Below are positions 17,933-26,912 of a DNA stretch of 64,000 nucleotides, piece after piece. The position numbers and the translations under genes are program-made. Each line of letters opens with the position of its first letter. The first letter of the stretch is position 1. This DNA comes from Chryseobacterium sp. SNU WT5 (GTDB taxonomy: Bacteria > Bacteroidota > Bacteroidia > Flavobacteriales > Weeksellaceae), in assembly GCF_007362475.1 (NCBI RefSeq), contig NZ_CP041687.1, forward strand, positions 2,852,001-2,916,000, written 5' to 3'. The notes under the pieces were generated by a model that saw only the letters and a list, made by a program, of their open reading frames with translations, had not been told where the DNA came from and did not search any database.

Positions 17933-19528
17933 TTAATCTTGTTTAAATTCACTTATAAAATGCAGTTTCACATTTGGGAACTTCTCCTGAGTCATATGAA
18001 TCGTAAATGCTGAATCTGCTAAAAATACCATTTGACCGTATTTATCTCTACACATAAAGCGCTGTTTCAATCTCGCAAACTCTTTAAATTCCTCAGATTT
18101 TTCGTCAGCTTCAATCCAACATGCTTTGTGAATCGAAAGAGGTTCGTAATTACATTTCGCTCCGTATTCATGCTCGAGACGGTATTGAATAACCTCGTAT
18201 TGAAGTGCTCCAACGGTTCCAATGATTTTTCTGTTATTCATTTCTAGGGTGAATAATTGAGCGACTCCTTCATCCATTAACTGATCGATTCCTTTGGCCA
18301 GCTGTTTCGCTTTTAACGGATCGTCATTATTAATATATCTGAAATGTTCAGGAGAGAAATTTGGTATTCCTTTGAAACTTAATTTTTCGCCACCTGTTAA
18401 GGTGTCTCCGATCCTGAAATTTCCGGTATCGTGAAGTCCTACAATATCACCAGGGAAACTTTCGTCAACGACTTCTTTTTTATCAGCGAAGAAAGCGTTA
18501 GGAGAAGAAAATTTCATTTTTTTATTTTCTCTTACTAACAGATAGTTTTCATTTCGTTTGAATGTTCCGGAAACGATTTTTACGAAAGCCAATCGATCGC
18601 GGTGTTTCGGATCCATATTGGCATGAATTTTAAAAATAAATCCAGTGAAATCTTTCTCTTCCGGTTTTACAATTCTGGAATCACTTTCTTTTGGTTGTGG
18701 ATTTGGTGCGATTTCGATAAAAGCATCTAACAATTCGCGAACACCAAAATTATTCAAAGCAGATCCGAAGAAAACCGGTTGCTGATTACCATTCATGTAA
18801 TCTTCACGATTAAATTCGGGATAGACTTCGCTAATTAATTCCAATTCCTCGCGCATCGTTTCAGCAGCTTTCGAACCAATTGCTTCATCGATCTTTGGAT
18901 CATTAATATCATCAAATTTTACGGCTTGACCTACTCTTTGTTTTTTTTCCTCTAAGAATAGCTGAATATTATGTTCCCAAATGTTATAAATACCCTGGAA
19001 ATCACTTCCCATACCAATTGGCAAAGAAAGTGGAACGACAGTTAAACCTAATTTTTGCTCCACTTCATCTAACAAATCGAAAGCATCTTTTCCTTCGCGG
19101 TCTAATTTATTAATGAAAACAATCATAGGGATGTTTCGCATTCTACAAACCTGAACCAGTTTTTCGGTTTGTTCCTCAACTCCTTTTGCAACATCAACAA
19201 CCACGATTACAGAGTCAACAGCTGTTAAGGTCCGGTAGGTGTCTTCTGCAAAGTCTTTGTGACCAGGAGTGTCCAGAATATTGATTTTGTGACCTTTATA
19301 TTCAAAAGCCAAAACCGAAGTTGCAACAGAGATTCCTCTCTGTCTTTCAATTTCCATGAAATCAGAAGTAGCTCCTTTCTTAATCTTATTGGATTTTACA
19401 GCCCCTGCTTCCTGAATTGCACCTCCGAAAAGCAATAATTTTTCCGTAAGTGTGGTCTTTCCAGCATCGGGATGTGCGATAATTCCGAAAGTTTTTCTTT
19501 TTCCTATTTCTTTAAGTAGATCTGACAT
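17933..19528 (-). CDS. prfC: Peptide chain release factor 3
   Basis: A 531-residue translational GTPase that recycles RF1/RF2 from the ribosome after peptide release. The G motifs are complete: G1 AHPDAGKTT (near residue 20), the switch region RGISVATSV, G3 DTPGHKDFAEDT and G4 NKLDREG. The RF3-specific LGLTVVPLSLPIGMGSDFQG and the C-terminal ALQYEVIQYRLEHEYG and FAFLKQRF-like region separate it from EF-G and LepA. Length matches the family. The ATG at 19528 is preceded by a weak -7-like sequence on the minus strand. It is a single gene, divergent from the CPBP protease gene. Confidence 0.96.
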   Translation of the reverse strand: MSDLLKEIGKRKTFGIIAHPDAGKTTLTEKLLLFGGAIQEAGAVKSNKIKKGATSDFMEIERQRGISVATSVLAFEYKGHKINILDTPGHKDFAEDTYRTLTAVDSVIVVVDVAKGVEEQTEKLVQVCRMRNIPMIVFINKLDREGKDAFDLLDEVEQKLGLTVVPLSLPIGMGSDFQGIYNIWEHNIQLFLEEKKQRVGQAVKFDDINDPKIDEAIGSKAAETMREELELISEVYPEFNREDYMNGNQQPVFFGSALNNFGVRELLDAFIEIAPNPQPKESDSRIVKPEEKDFTGFIFKIHANMDPKHRDRLAFVKIVSGTFKRNENYLLVRENKKMKFSSPNAFFADKKEVVDESFPGDIVGLHDTGNFRIGDTLTGGEKLSFKGIPNFSPEHFRYINNDDPLKAKQLAKGIDQLMDEGVAQLFTLEMNNRKIIGTVGALQYEVIQYRLEHEYGAKCNYEPLSIHKACWIEADEKSEEFKEFARLKQRFMCRDKYGQMVFLADSAFTIHMTQEKFPNVKLHFISEFKQD

Positions 19529-19652
19529 AATTAAATTTGAGACTGCAAAAATCGCTTTTTTTTATCGAAAATGAAAATGACGTCTATTTTGACTTTATTT
19601 TGTTTTCTCTTAAAAAGTTGAGTTCTTATTACGACCTTTTGATTTATAAATT

Positions 19653-19660
19653 TATATTTG
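19653..19660 (+). promoter_or_regulatory. -7 element for the CPBP protease gene
   Basis: TATATTTG is an exact consensus match 17 bases before the ATG at 19677, giving a very short leader. Confidence 0.5.
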
Positions 19661-19676
19661 TGGAAATTAAATTTTT

Positions 19677-20510
19677 ATGGAAGAAAATCGACTGAAGAAT
19701 AAGGGTATTTTTGATGGTTATGGAGCTATGGCATTAATTGGAGGCTTGGTTGGAGGTAGCATTATTGTTGCCGTTTTCAACTTTATTGCGATGTACGTTT
19801 TTAAAGTTAATTTCCAGTATGATGATATCTATTTGATCATTTCTCAAATTGCCACATTTGGTGGAGCAATTTTCGCCTTCGATTATTTCGTCTATCGACC
19901 TAATACTGGGAGAAAACTTAATTTTAATTTTTCCCCTACCAATTTAATGACTTATTTTTTAATTTTTCCAATGATGTTCGGAATGATGCTCATTGCTGAA
20001 TTTGTTACCATGCAAATTCCTACTTCTGGGCCTGTTTTTGGGGAAATGTATCGCTATTTTTCGAAGTTAATGGACCAAATGTCAAGTGATCCTGCTACTT
20101 TAATACTTTTAGCCGTTATCTTGGCCCCGATATTTGAGGAGATTGTTTTTCGTGGTATTATTATGAAAGGTCTTATCAATAAAGGAATGAAACCGAAAAA
20201 GGCTATTATTATTGCTGCAGTGGTTTTTGGTTTGGTTCATGCTAATCCTTGGCAATTTGTAGGCGCGGTATTATTAGGTTTGGTTTTGGGCTTGGTTTAC
20301 TATAAAACAAAGTCCTTATTATTACCCATCTTATTGCATGCCTTTAACAATTTGATTTCCGCACTGCTCATTTTTAATGGTAATACAGAAAGTCTCGCAG
20401 AAACTTTTCATATATCTGAATGGATCCTGTTAGGTGTAGGTGTCATATTATTCACTTCCTTCTATATTCTTTTTGCTAAAAGATACCGTGTACACTATGC
20501 CGAGGCTTAA
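19677..20510 (+). CDS. CPBP family intramembrane glutamic protease
   Basis: A 277-residue integral membrane protein with about eight hydrophobic segments and the three motifs of the CAAX/bacteriocin-processing (Abi, Rce1-like) family. They are the Glu-Glu-x3-Arg motif in FEEIVFRGI (about residues 158-166), the FGLVHAN motif with its His (about 185-191), and the later HAFNN motif with its His/Asn. All catalytic residues (E, E, R, H, H) are therefore present and the enzyme is probably active. Substrates in Bacteroidota are unknown. It is monocistronic or weakly linked to rdgB, which starts 75 bases downstream; a TATATTTG -7 element stands directly before the start. Confidence 0.9.
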   Translation: MEENRLKNKGIFDGYGAMALIGGLVGGSIIVAVFNFIAMYVFKVNFQYDDIYLIISQIATFGGAIFAFDYFVYRPNTGRKLNFNFSPTNLMTYFLIFPMMFGMMLIAEFVTMQIPTSGPVFGEMYRYFSKLMDQMSSDPATLILLAVILAPIFEEIVFRGIIMKGLINKGMKPKKAIIIAAVVFGLVHANPWQFVGAVLLGLVLGLVYYKTKSLLLPILLHAFNNLISALLIFNGNTESLAETFHISEWILLGVGVILFTSFYILFAKRYRVHYAEA

Positions 20511-20584
20511 TTTCTTTCTATAAAATCAAAGTACTATTTAATAATTCCATTATACCAAAATTTGTCGCTCATTAATAAAAATCT

Positions 20585-21160
20585 ATGAAAAAAGAAATCC
20601 TCATTGCAACTCATAATACTCACAAAAAAGAAGAAATTCAGCAAATATTAGGAGATAAATTTACCGTCACTTCGCTTACAGACTATGATATTCATGATGA
20701 AATTGTAGAAGATGGATCTAGTTTTCATGCCAATGCTTTGATCAAGGCACAATATTGTTTTGATAAAACTGGAAAACCAAGTTTGGGAGATGATTCAGGT
20801 CTAGTTGTTGAAGCTTTAGATGGAAGACCTGGGATTTACTCTGCGCGCTATGCTGGAAATCATGATTTTGCAAAAAATATGGCGAAAGTTTTGGAGGAAT
20901 TAGACGGCATAGAAAACCGTAAAGCCTATTTCGTAACGGTGATGTGTTTGGTTGATGAATTTGGAACTAATTATTTTGAAGGTAGAGTATATGGACATTT
21001 AACTAAAGAGATTCGCGGTGAAAAAGGATTCGGTTATGATCCTATTTTTATTCCAGACAATCACGAAATCACCTTTGCCCAAATGCGTGCTGAGGATAAA
21101 AATAAGATCAGTCACCGTAAAAAAGCGATCGAACAGTTTTTGAGATTTATGGAGAATTAG
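20585..21160 (+). CDS. rdgB: XTP/dITP diphosphatase (RdgB/HAM1 family)
   Basis: A 191-residue nucleotide pyrophosphatase that hydrolyses ITP, dITP and XTP to monophosphates, keeping deaminated purines out of DNA and RNA. Family signatures are visible: N-terminal ATHNTHKKEEI for phosphate binding, the GDDSGLVVEALDGRPGIYSARYAG block (catalytic Asp and metal ligands, about residues 66-90), GFGYDPIFIP and KNKISHRKKA near the end. Length is typical. It lies between the CPBP gene and pheS, each with its own promoter signal; the 91-base gap before pheS holds a separate -7 element. Confidence 0.95.
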   Translation: MKKEILIATHNTHKKEEIQQILGDKFTVTSLTDYDIHDEIVEDGSSFHANALIKAQYCFDKTGKPSLGDDSGLVVEALDGRPGIYSARYAGNHDFAKNMAKVLEELDGIENRKAYFVTVMCLVDEFGTNYFEGRVYGHLTKEIRGEKGFGYDPIFIPDNHEITFAQMRAEDKNKISHRKKAIEQFLRFMEN

Positions 21161-21221
21161 GTAAAGTCATTTAAATGAAATTTTAGTGAAATTCCGGTAT
21201 GAGTTTTTAAACGAAATATCG

Positions 21222-21229
21222 TATTTTTG
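21222..21229 (+). promoter_or_regulatory. -7 element for pheS
   Basis: TATTTTTG matches TAnnTTTG, 22 bases before the ATG at 21252. Confidence 0.45.
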
Positions 21230-21251
21230 CACTCACTTATATTAAAAAGAA

Positions 21252-22262
21252 ATGTTAGAAAAGATTGATGAATTATTGGTTGACGTAAATAAATTCAGTT
21301 CAGCAAATAAAGATGAGATAGAACAGTTCCGCATCAAATTCAGTGGGAAGAAAGGAATTATAAATGATATCTTTTCTAAATTTAAAGAAGTTCCTAACGA
21401 ACAGAAAAAAGAGTTTGGCCAGAAGATAAATGCATTGAAACAAGCAGTAGAAGCTAAACTTGAAGATTTAAAGAATACAACAAGTTCTACATTGATCCTT
21501 GAAAAAGATGATTTGACCAAACCTGGTTTTCCATCCGAATTGGGTACACGTCATCCTATCAATTTAGTAAAGAACAGAATTATAGAAATCTTCAGATCAA
21601 TCGGTTTTGCTGTTGCAGATGGACCAGAAATTGAAGATGACTGGCATAATTTTACCGCGTTGAATCTTCCGGAATACCACCCTGCAAGAGATATGCAGGA
21701 TACCTTTTTCATCGAAACCGCTCCAGATATTTTATTAAGAACGCATACTTCTTCAGTGCAGATCCGTTATATGGAGGAAAATGAACCACCGATGAGAATT
21801 TTATCTCCTGGACGCGTATTTAGGAATGAGGCGATCTCATCACGTTCACATTGTATCTTCCACCAGATCGAAGGTTTATATATCGACCAAAATGTAAGTT
21901 TTGCAGATTTGAAACAAACGATCCAATATTTTACCACGGAACTTTTCGGAAAGTCAAAAATTAGATTACGGCCTTCTTATTTCCCCTTCACAGAACCAAG
22001 TGCAGAAGTAGACGTTTACTGGGGTTTAAACTCAGAAACTGACTACCGAATTACAAAAGGTACGGGTTGGCTGGAAATTATGGGGTGTGGAATGGTTGAT
22101 CCTGCCGTTTTGACCAATGTGAATATAGATCCTGATAAATTCTCTGGTTATGCTTTTGGAATGGGGATTGAAAGAATAGTGATGTTGCTCTATCAAATGA
22201 GTGATATCCGTATGTTCTTTGAAAATGATAAAAGAATGCTCGAGCAGTTTAAGTCGCTTTAG
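21252..22262 (+). CDS. pheS: Phenylalanyl-tRNA synthetase alpha subunit
   Basis: A 336-residue class II aminoacyl-tRNA synthetase subunit that, with PheT, charges tRNA-Phe. An N-terminal coiled-coil arm (about residues 1-85) precedes the catalytic domain. The domain has GTRHPINLVKNRI (motif 1 region), RVFRNEAISSRSHCIFHQIEG (motif 2 with the tRNA-contacting Arg), FTEPSAEVDV, and motif 3 GYAFGMGIERIVMLLY. Length and all three class II motifs are normal. The beta-subunit gene pheT is not next to it; a terminator follows at once, so the two subunits are unlinked here, as is common in Bacteroidota. Confidence 0.97.
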   Translation: MLEKIDELLVDVNKFSSANKDEIEQFRIKFSGKKGIINDIFSKFKEVPNEQKKEFGQKINALKQAVEAKLEDLKNTTSSTLILEKDDLTKPGFPSELGTRHPINLVKNRIIEIFRSIGFAVADGPEIEDDWHNFTALNLPEYHPARDMQDTFFIETAPDILLRTHTSSVQIRYMEENEPPMRILSPGRVFRNEAISSRSHCIFHQIEGLYIDQNVSFADLKQTIQYFTTELFGKSKIRLRPSYFPFTEPSAEVDVYWGLNSETDYRITKGTGWLEIMGCGMVDPAVLTNVNIDPDKFSGYAFGMGIERIVMLLYQMSDIRMFFENDKRMLEQFKSL

Positions 22263-22279
22263 CATTTTTAAAATAAAGA

Positions 22280-22315
22280 AAAAGACCGTTTCAATAATTT
22301 TGAAGCGGTCTTTTA
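22280..22315. terminator. Bidirectional terminator after pheS
   Basis: The arms at 22280-22294 (core AAAAGACCG, then TTCAA) and 22300-22314 (TTGAA, then CGGTCTTTT) pair over 14 of 15 positions, with A and T tracts on both sides. Confidence 0.85.
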
Positions 22316-22358
22316 CTTTGTTATGTTCTATTGATTGTTATGACATTTTCTAAATAGC

Positions 22359-24785
22359 CTAAGCTTTCTTCTTAAACAGGTTTTTCGTTTTATTGTAATC
22401 TAGATAGTAAGTAACTTTTAACGAAATGTTGTTTAGCATTTTCTCATTGAATAATCGGTCAAAATTATCTTTAAATTTCAATCGCGAAACACCTAAATAA
22501 TCGTCAACGGCATTTCTATATAACAATGTAAGTTGACTCCCAGGTGCAAACCACCAGGAATATCGCAGATCTACATTCCAGGAGTTATAGGTTCCATTTA
22601 AATTTTTGGTAAATAAGTTAGTATCTGCCAAACTACCGTCGTGATTCAGCGTGTAGAAATTTTTATAAGTAACATCTGAATAATAGTGTCGAAATTCCAG
22701 TGACAAAGACATTTTATCGTTAAAAGTGTAGCGTGAACTTAGACTGTTTTCATAGGTATTTCTCTGCCTTCTTCCAATAAAGATCTCACCACCATCACTT
22801 CCTGCAAATCCCGTTTCATTGTTGCTGAAAGAGGGGCTGAAACTATAGCTGGTACTGAACTTATCTGAAAAACGGTATTTCAAATTAATATTCGATCGAA
22901 CTAAATTTCGTCCTTGTTCATCAAAAGCATAATAATCCAAGTCGAAATTGTATTGAAACTTTTTTCGACTGTCACTATTGATCCAAATCCATGGATTAAT
23001 ATATGCAGGATTTTTCAGAAACCGTCCGACTGTTCGTGGCTCGTAAGTATCATTCTCTCCAAAGGGACTCGTTTCTAAACCTGCTCCATAATTTCTAAAA
23101 TCTTTTGTCGTGAACTGCAAATTACTGTTTAGAACGATTTTTTTATTTAAAAATGGCTGTAATTGGTGTGCATATGAAAGATTGATATTTGCATTAATGG
23201 AATTAAATTTTTCAGTTGGTTGCAGTGTACGGTAATTATAGTGAGTGCTATAGTTCACATAATTTGTACTTGTAGAAAAACCTAAATCATTAATATCCCA
23301 ATTTTTATCTTTATAATTAGCATTTATCCCAAATCTATTTTTCCCGGCGTTTTTATCAAATCCTATTTCACTACTGGATCCAAATTTAGTATCACCATCC
23401 ATCACCCAACTTCCTTTGAGATTTCCGTAGTAATTAAAAATATTTTTTTTGTCATTGATACTCCATAATAAACCAGTTGAATTAGCATCCCGAAATTTTC
23501 CTTCGCGCATCACATTCGTATTAACGAGTGTAACTGATGAGTTTTTATTAAATCTTTGATCCAGAACTAAAACATTGTAATTGGCCCAAGGTTCAACGAT
23601 CTCTTGTCTCGTTTGCCCACTTTGATCATTTACAATGGACGCTTCCATTTCTTCTGTAATTCCATTAAAAAAACCAATACCTAATCCCTTGTTTGTTCTT
23701 CCTGAAATTTTAAAAGCATTAAACAATTTTACTTTAGATGGATAATTAATGACTGTTTCATCTATAGAAGTAGTTGGGTAATTAGAGGGCGATCCCCCAA
23801 TACGTCGGGAGTAGAAAAGATTACCTTTACTAAACAGTTCGGTACCTTCTGTAAAAAAAGAACGTTGCTCACCAAATTGCTGTTCAAACGGACCCAGATT
23901 TAAAATTGCAGGATCAAAACTGGTTTGCCCAAAATCTGGTATCAAAGTCATATCCAAAGTGAACGCATCATTAATTCCATATTTGATGTCCATTCCACCA
24001 TTAAAATTAGTTGTAGTTTTTTCATCATAGTTATTTACATAACTTGAAAAATAAGGAGTTAGTGACAATCTTAAAGGAGGTTGGATGTCTTTTATTCCTT
24101 CTAAAGTACCGTCATACATTAAATAGTCTCCTTTCTTATTATCAACAAAATTCCAACTAAGATTTTGATTTGTTTTCTGAATGATTCTCATCATATTAAG
24201 TCCCCAAGTTTGAATGTCTTTTTTGGGAAAACGCAGCTCAGAATAAGGAATTTTAATTTCTGCGGTCCATCCGTTTTCATTTATGTTTACCGCTGAATAC
24301 CACACTGGATTCCAGGAGAAATCATCATTGGAATTGGACATTATTTTAGCATCTGCTTGCACTCCGGAAGCTTGTAATATGAAAAAAACACCTTGTTGTT
24401 GATCATTATAACCATTGATCGTTATTGCAAAAGCATCGTCATTGCCAATGTCGTCTCTTTCTACCAGTTCTCTTTGTATATTTTCAGGATGAGGATCATA
24501 CATTGTTGCACCGAAATAGACCCCGGTATCATCATACATGATTTTTACGACCGTCTTAAAGTCTTCGGGTTCTGGTTTGCCGTTGGAAGGGTTTCTTTCT
24601 ATAAAGTTTTGCGCAATTGGTGCAGTTTTCCAGACTTCTTCATCTAAAATACCGTCAATTTTTGGTGCTTGGCTAATCTTTGAGAGACTGATTCTCTTTC
24701 TATCAATACTGTCTTTAATCTTAGTTTGGCCAATTAGGTTTATCGCGCTGAAGGAGATCAGCATTGTTGCAAGCAGAACTTTCAT
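22359..24785 (-). CDS. DUF5916 outer-membrane protein with N-terminal carbohydrate-binding-like domain
   Basis: An 808-residue exported protein of a large Bacteroidota family. A signal peptide (residues 1-19, cut near LIGQ) is followed by a CBM9-like domain (about 35-220: APKIDGILDEEVWKTAP, then DDTGVYFGATMYDPHP and ELRFPKKDIQTWGLNM). The DUF5916 region (about 225-800) is rich in alternating aromatic strands such as FNYYGNLKGSWVMDGDTKFG and YSDVTYKNFYTL, which looks like a large outer-membrane beta-barrel. No T9SS tail is present. The family is abundant but functionally unassigned; the CBM9-like part suggests glycan contact. A minus-strand gene for a DUF3108 protein lies upstream but is separated by its own terminator. 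Confidence 0.87.
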   Translation of the reverse strand: MKVLLATMLISFSAINLIGQTKIKDSIDRKRISLSKISQAPKIDGILDEEVWKTAPIAQNFIERNPSNGKPEPEDFKTVVKIMYDDTGVYFGATMYDPHPENIQRELVERDDIGNDDAFAITINGYNDQQQGVFFILQASGVQADAKIMSNSNDDFSWNPVWYSAVNINENGWTAEIKIPYSELRFPKKDIQTWGLNMMRIIQKTNQNLSWNFVDNKKGDYLMYDGTLEGIKDIQPPLRLSLTPYFSSYVNNYDEKTTTNFNGGMDIKYGINDAFTLDMTLIPDFGQTSFDPAILNLGPFEQQFGEQRSFFTEGTELFSKGNLFYSRRIGGSPSNYPTTSIDETVINYPSKVKLFNAFKISGRTNKGLGIGFFNGITEEMEASIVNDQSGQTRQEIVEPWANYNVLVLDQRFNKNSSVTLVNTNVMREGKFRDANSTGLLWSINDKKNIFNYYGNLKGSWVMDGDTKFGSSSEIGFDKNAGKNRFGINANYKDKNWDINDLGFSTSTNYVNYSTHYNYRTLQPTEKFNSINANINLSYAHQLQPFLNKKIVLNSNLQFTTKDFRNYGAGLETSPFGENDTYEPRTVGRFLKNPAYINPWIWINSDSRKKFQYNFDLDYYAFDEQGRNLVRSNINLKYRFSDKFSTSYSFSPSFSNNETGFAGSDGGEIFIGRRQRNTYENSLSSRYTFNDKMSLSLEFRHYYSDVTYKNFYTLNHDGSLADTNLFTKNLNGTYNSWNVDLRYSWWFAPGSQLTLLYRNAVDDYLGVSRLKFKDNFDRLFNEKMLNNISLKVTYYLDYNKTKNLFKKKA

Positions 24786-24845
24786 TTACCAGTTTTCTTA
24801 TAAGACAATAAAAGCTACTTAAATGTTACATTGAATTATAAATTT

Positions 24846-24875
24846 TTTAAAAAAAAAACGAACCGAAGTCCGTTT
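24846..24875 (-). terminator. Terminator with UUCG tetraloop after the DUF3108 gene
   Basis: On the minus strand ACGGAC and GTTCGT pair (one G-U) around a TTCG tetraloop, followed by a run of ten T residues. Confidence 0.8.
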
Positions 24876-24902
24876 ATAATAATTTATGCCATAATAATAA
24901 AT

Positions 24903-25670
24903 TTATTTTACAAAACTTAAAGGATATTTTACATTCGAATAAGACTCAATATCTGCTTTTAATGACCCTACTGCTAATTCAGCTTTAATTGAAACAGGAA
25001 CGTGGTTAGCATCGTTTGTTACCCAAAGAGTAACTCCTTCTTTATCTTTAAAAACACGGCCACTAATTACTTGCGGAATAATTTTGAGACAGTTTATATT
25101 TCCAAATTTGGTCTTTAGATTTTCAACACCTATAACTTTAAGTTGAAAAGGGAACATTTCATCATCAATCCATACATCTACTTTTTTCACAGCTCCAACT
25201 TTAAGGTCAGAATCACTTAAGGTTCTAAGATAATAGAAAGCAGACAACATGTCCTGAATACCTTTGACCGAATTCAATTTTTTTGTTTCATTTTTCTCCT
25301 TATCAGTTAAGAGAAGGGTTTGATTACTTTGGTTAAAAACTGTTTCAAAATGTTGGGTGTAATTTCCTTCTTTTACATTACGTACATAGAAACTTGGTAA
25401 AGCAGTATTATAATTAATAAAACTTTCATAATGATCTTCCACTTTAAAAAATGCACGAACTGCACCTGTTGTTTTTCCATAACCCTTTACGTACAAGTGC
25501 GGCTGCCCTTGATAATTTACTTTTAAAGTGGTCAGGCTTGCGGTCCCTGCATTCAATAATCCGTAATGAATTCTATATTTTAGCACTTCTCCGGATTGGA
25601 TATTCTGGAGTTTTTGCCCGCTTGAAAACAGCATGGTAATAACTCCAAACAATAATAAAATCTTTTTCAT
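24903..25670 (-). CDS. DUF3108 domain exported protein
   Basis: A 255-residue protein with a signal peptide (residues 1-18, cut near FSSGQ) and one DUF3108 domain. The domain opens with GEVLKYRIHYGLLNAGTASL and carries YHVEDHYESF-like and VDVWIDDEMFPFQLKVIG segments, predicting an all-beta periplasmic fold. Family members are exported and of unknown role; some lie near LPS or cell-wall genes, but not here. A minus-strand -7 element (TAATTTTG, 25703-25696) precedes the gene, and a UUCG hairpin terminator follows, so it forms its own transcript. It is divergent from the ferredoxin reductase gene, and a CRP-like palindrome lies between them. Confidence 0.82.
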   Translation of the reverse strand: MKKILLLFGVITMLFSSGQKLQNIQSGEVLKYRIHYGLLNAGTASLTTLKVNYQGQPHLYVKGYGKTTGAVRAFFKVEDHYESFINYNTALPSFYVRNVKEGNYTQHFETVFNQSNQTLLLTDKEKNETKKLNSVKGIQDMLSAFYYLRTLSDSDLKVGAVKKVDVWIDDEMFPFQLKVIGVENLKTKFGNINCLKIIPQVISGRVFKDKEGVTLWVTNDANHVPVSIKAELAVGSLKADIESYSNVKYPLSFVK

Positions 25671-25695
25671 GCGGATGCTTTTGCAAATAATTTGC

Positions 25696-25703
25696 CAAAA
25701 TTA
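25696..25703 (-). promoter_or_regulatory. -7 element for the DUF3108 gene
   Basis: Read on the minus strand the sequence is TAATTTTG, an exact TAnnTTTG match 26 bases before the start at 25670. Confidence 0.4.
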
Positions 25704-25730
25704 CTAAACATTGAAATTGGATATAAAATA

Positions 25731-25746
25731 TATGACAATTGTCACA
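25731..25746. promoter_or_regulatory. CRP/FNR-like palindrome between divergent genes
   Basis: TATGACAATTGTCACA contains the perfect 12-bp palindrome TGACAATTGTCA (25733-25744). It matches the CRP-family pattern TGTGA-N6-TCACA at nine of ten positions. It lies about 32 bases before the reductase -7 element, a position suited to activation. Binding is inferred from sequence only. Confidence 0.45.
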
Positions 25747-25777
25747 TGCGCTCACCGAGGTTTTCTTTTAAATTTTG

Positions 25778-25785
25778 TAAATTTG
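25778..25785 (+). promoter_or_regulatory. -7 element for the ferredoxin reductase operon
   Basis: TAAATTTG, an exact consensus match, lies 27 bases before the ATG at 25812. Confidence 0.5.
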
Positions 25786-25811
25786 TGAAAATATTCCCTA
25801 ATTTTTAATTA

Positions 25812-26864
25812 ATGATTACTACAGATATATTAATAATAGGCGCTGGTCCAACAGGACTTTTTGCAATTTTTGAAGCAGGTTTGTTAAAAATGAAATGTCA
25901 TCTTATCGACGCACTCCCACAACCTGGCGGGCAGCTAACAGAGCTTTATCCTAAGAAACCTATTTTTGATATTCCTGGTTTTCCCTCTATCAATGCTGGT
26001 GCGTTGGTTGATAATTTAATGGAGCAAACGAAGCAATTTCAGCCAGGATTTACTTTGGGTGAAACTGCTCAGACCCTGACCAAACTCGAAGATGGAACTT
26101 TTGAAGTGATTACTAATAAAGGAACCATTCATCGTGCGAAAGCAGTTGCAATTGCGGGTGGTTTAGGAACTTTTGAACCTAGAAAACCTACTTTGGAAAA
26201 TCTTTCAGATTTTGAGGAGAAGGGAATTGAATATTTTATCAAAGAACCTGAGCATTTTAGAGATAAGAAAGTAGTAATAGCTGGTGGTGGAGACTCCGCG
26301 TTGGACTGGAGCATTTTCTTAGCCGACATTGCGAGTGAAGTAACCTTAATTCACCGTAGAAATGAATTTCGTGGGGCTTTGGATTCTGTAGAAAAAGTAC
26401 AGGTATTAAAAGATCAGGGGAAGATCAATTTAATTACTCCTGCAGAAGTTACCGGTTTAAAAGGTGACGGTAAATTGTCTGCAATTACTGTTGAAAAAGA
26501 AGGAGAAACTTTCGATGTAGAAACCGATTATTTTATTCCTCTATTTGGTCTGACTCCTAAATTGGGAGATATCGCAAACTGGGGTCTGGAAATTGAAAAA
26601 AATGCAATTGTTGCAAATAATGCTTTGGATTACCAAACCAATATTCCTGGAGTGTATGCAATCGGTGATGTGAATACATATCCAGGCAAATTGAAATTGA
26701 TTTTGTGCGGTTTTCATGAAGCGACCTTAATGTGCCAAAGTGTTTATAATATGTTGAACCCAGGTAAAAAATTCGTCTTAAAATATACAACCGTAAGTGG
26801 AGTAGATGGTTTTGATGGAAGTCGGAAGCAAGCTGAAAAAGCGGTTGTCATGAAAATTAACTAA
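25812..26864 (+). CDS. Ferredoxin--NADP+ reductase, thioredoxin-reductase-like
   Basis: A 350-residue FAD/NADPH flavoprotein. Residues 1-35 hold the FAD-binding GAGPTGLFAIFEA motif; about 150-165 hold the NADPH-binding VIAGGGDSALDW motif; IGDVNTYPG near 295 is the second FAD contact. The protein resembles thioredoxin reductase, but the redox-active CxxC pair of TrxB is missing from the NADPH domain. This makes it a TrxB-like ferredoxin-NADP+ reductase (YumC type), which moves electrons between NADPH and ferredoxin. The 2Fe-2S ferredoxin gene 48 bases downstream is its likely partner. A CRP-like palindrome and a good -7 element precede the gene. Length is normal. Confidence 0.92.
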   Translation: MITTDILIIGAGPTGLFAIFEAGLLKMKCHLIDALPQPGGQLTELYPKKPIFDIPGFPSINAGALVDNLMEQTKQFQPGFTLGETAQTLTKLEDGTFEVITNKGTIHRAKAVAIAGGLGTFEPRKPTLENLSDFEEKGIEYFIKEPEHFRDKKVVIAGGGDSALDWSIFLADIASEVTLIHRRNEFRGALDSVEKVQVLKDQGKINLITPAEVTGLKGDGKLSAITVEKEGETFDVETDYFIPLFGLTPKLGDIANWGLEIEKNAIVANNALDYQTNIPGVYAIGDVNTYPGKLKLILCGFHEATLMCQSVYNMLNPGKKFVLKYTTVSGVDGFDGSRKQAEKAVVMKIN

Positions 26865-26912
26865 TACCATTCCACGTTTCGTCAAACTTTAAACTATTAT
26901 ACAAGTAGAGCA

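Noticed and set aside
25812-26864. Thioredoxin reductase for the flavoprotein before the ferredoxin gene
   Set aside because: The redox CxxC of TrxB is missing, and the neighbouring gene encodes a 2Fe-2S ferredoxin.
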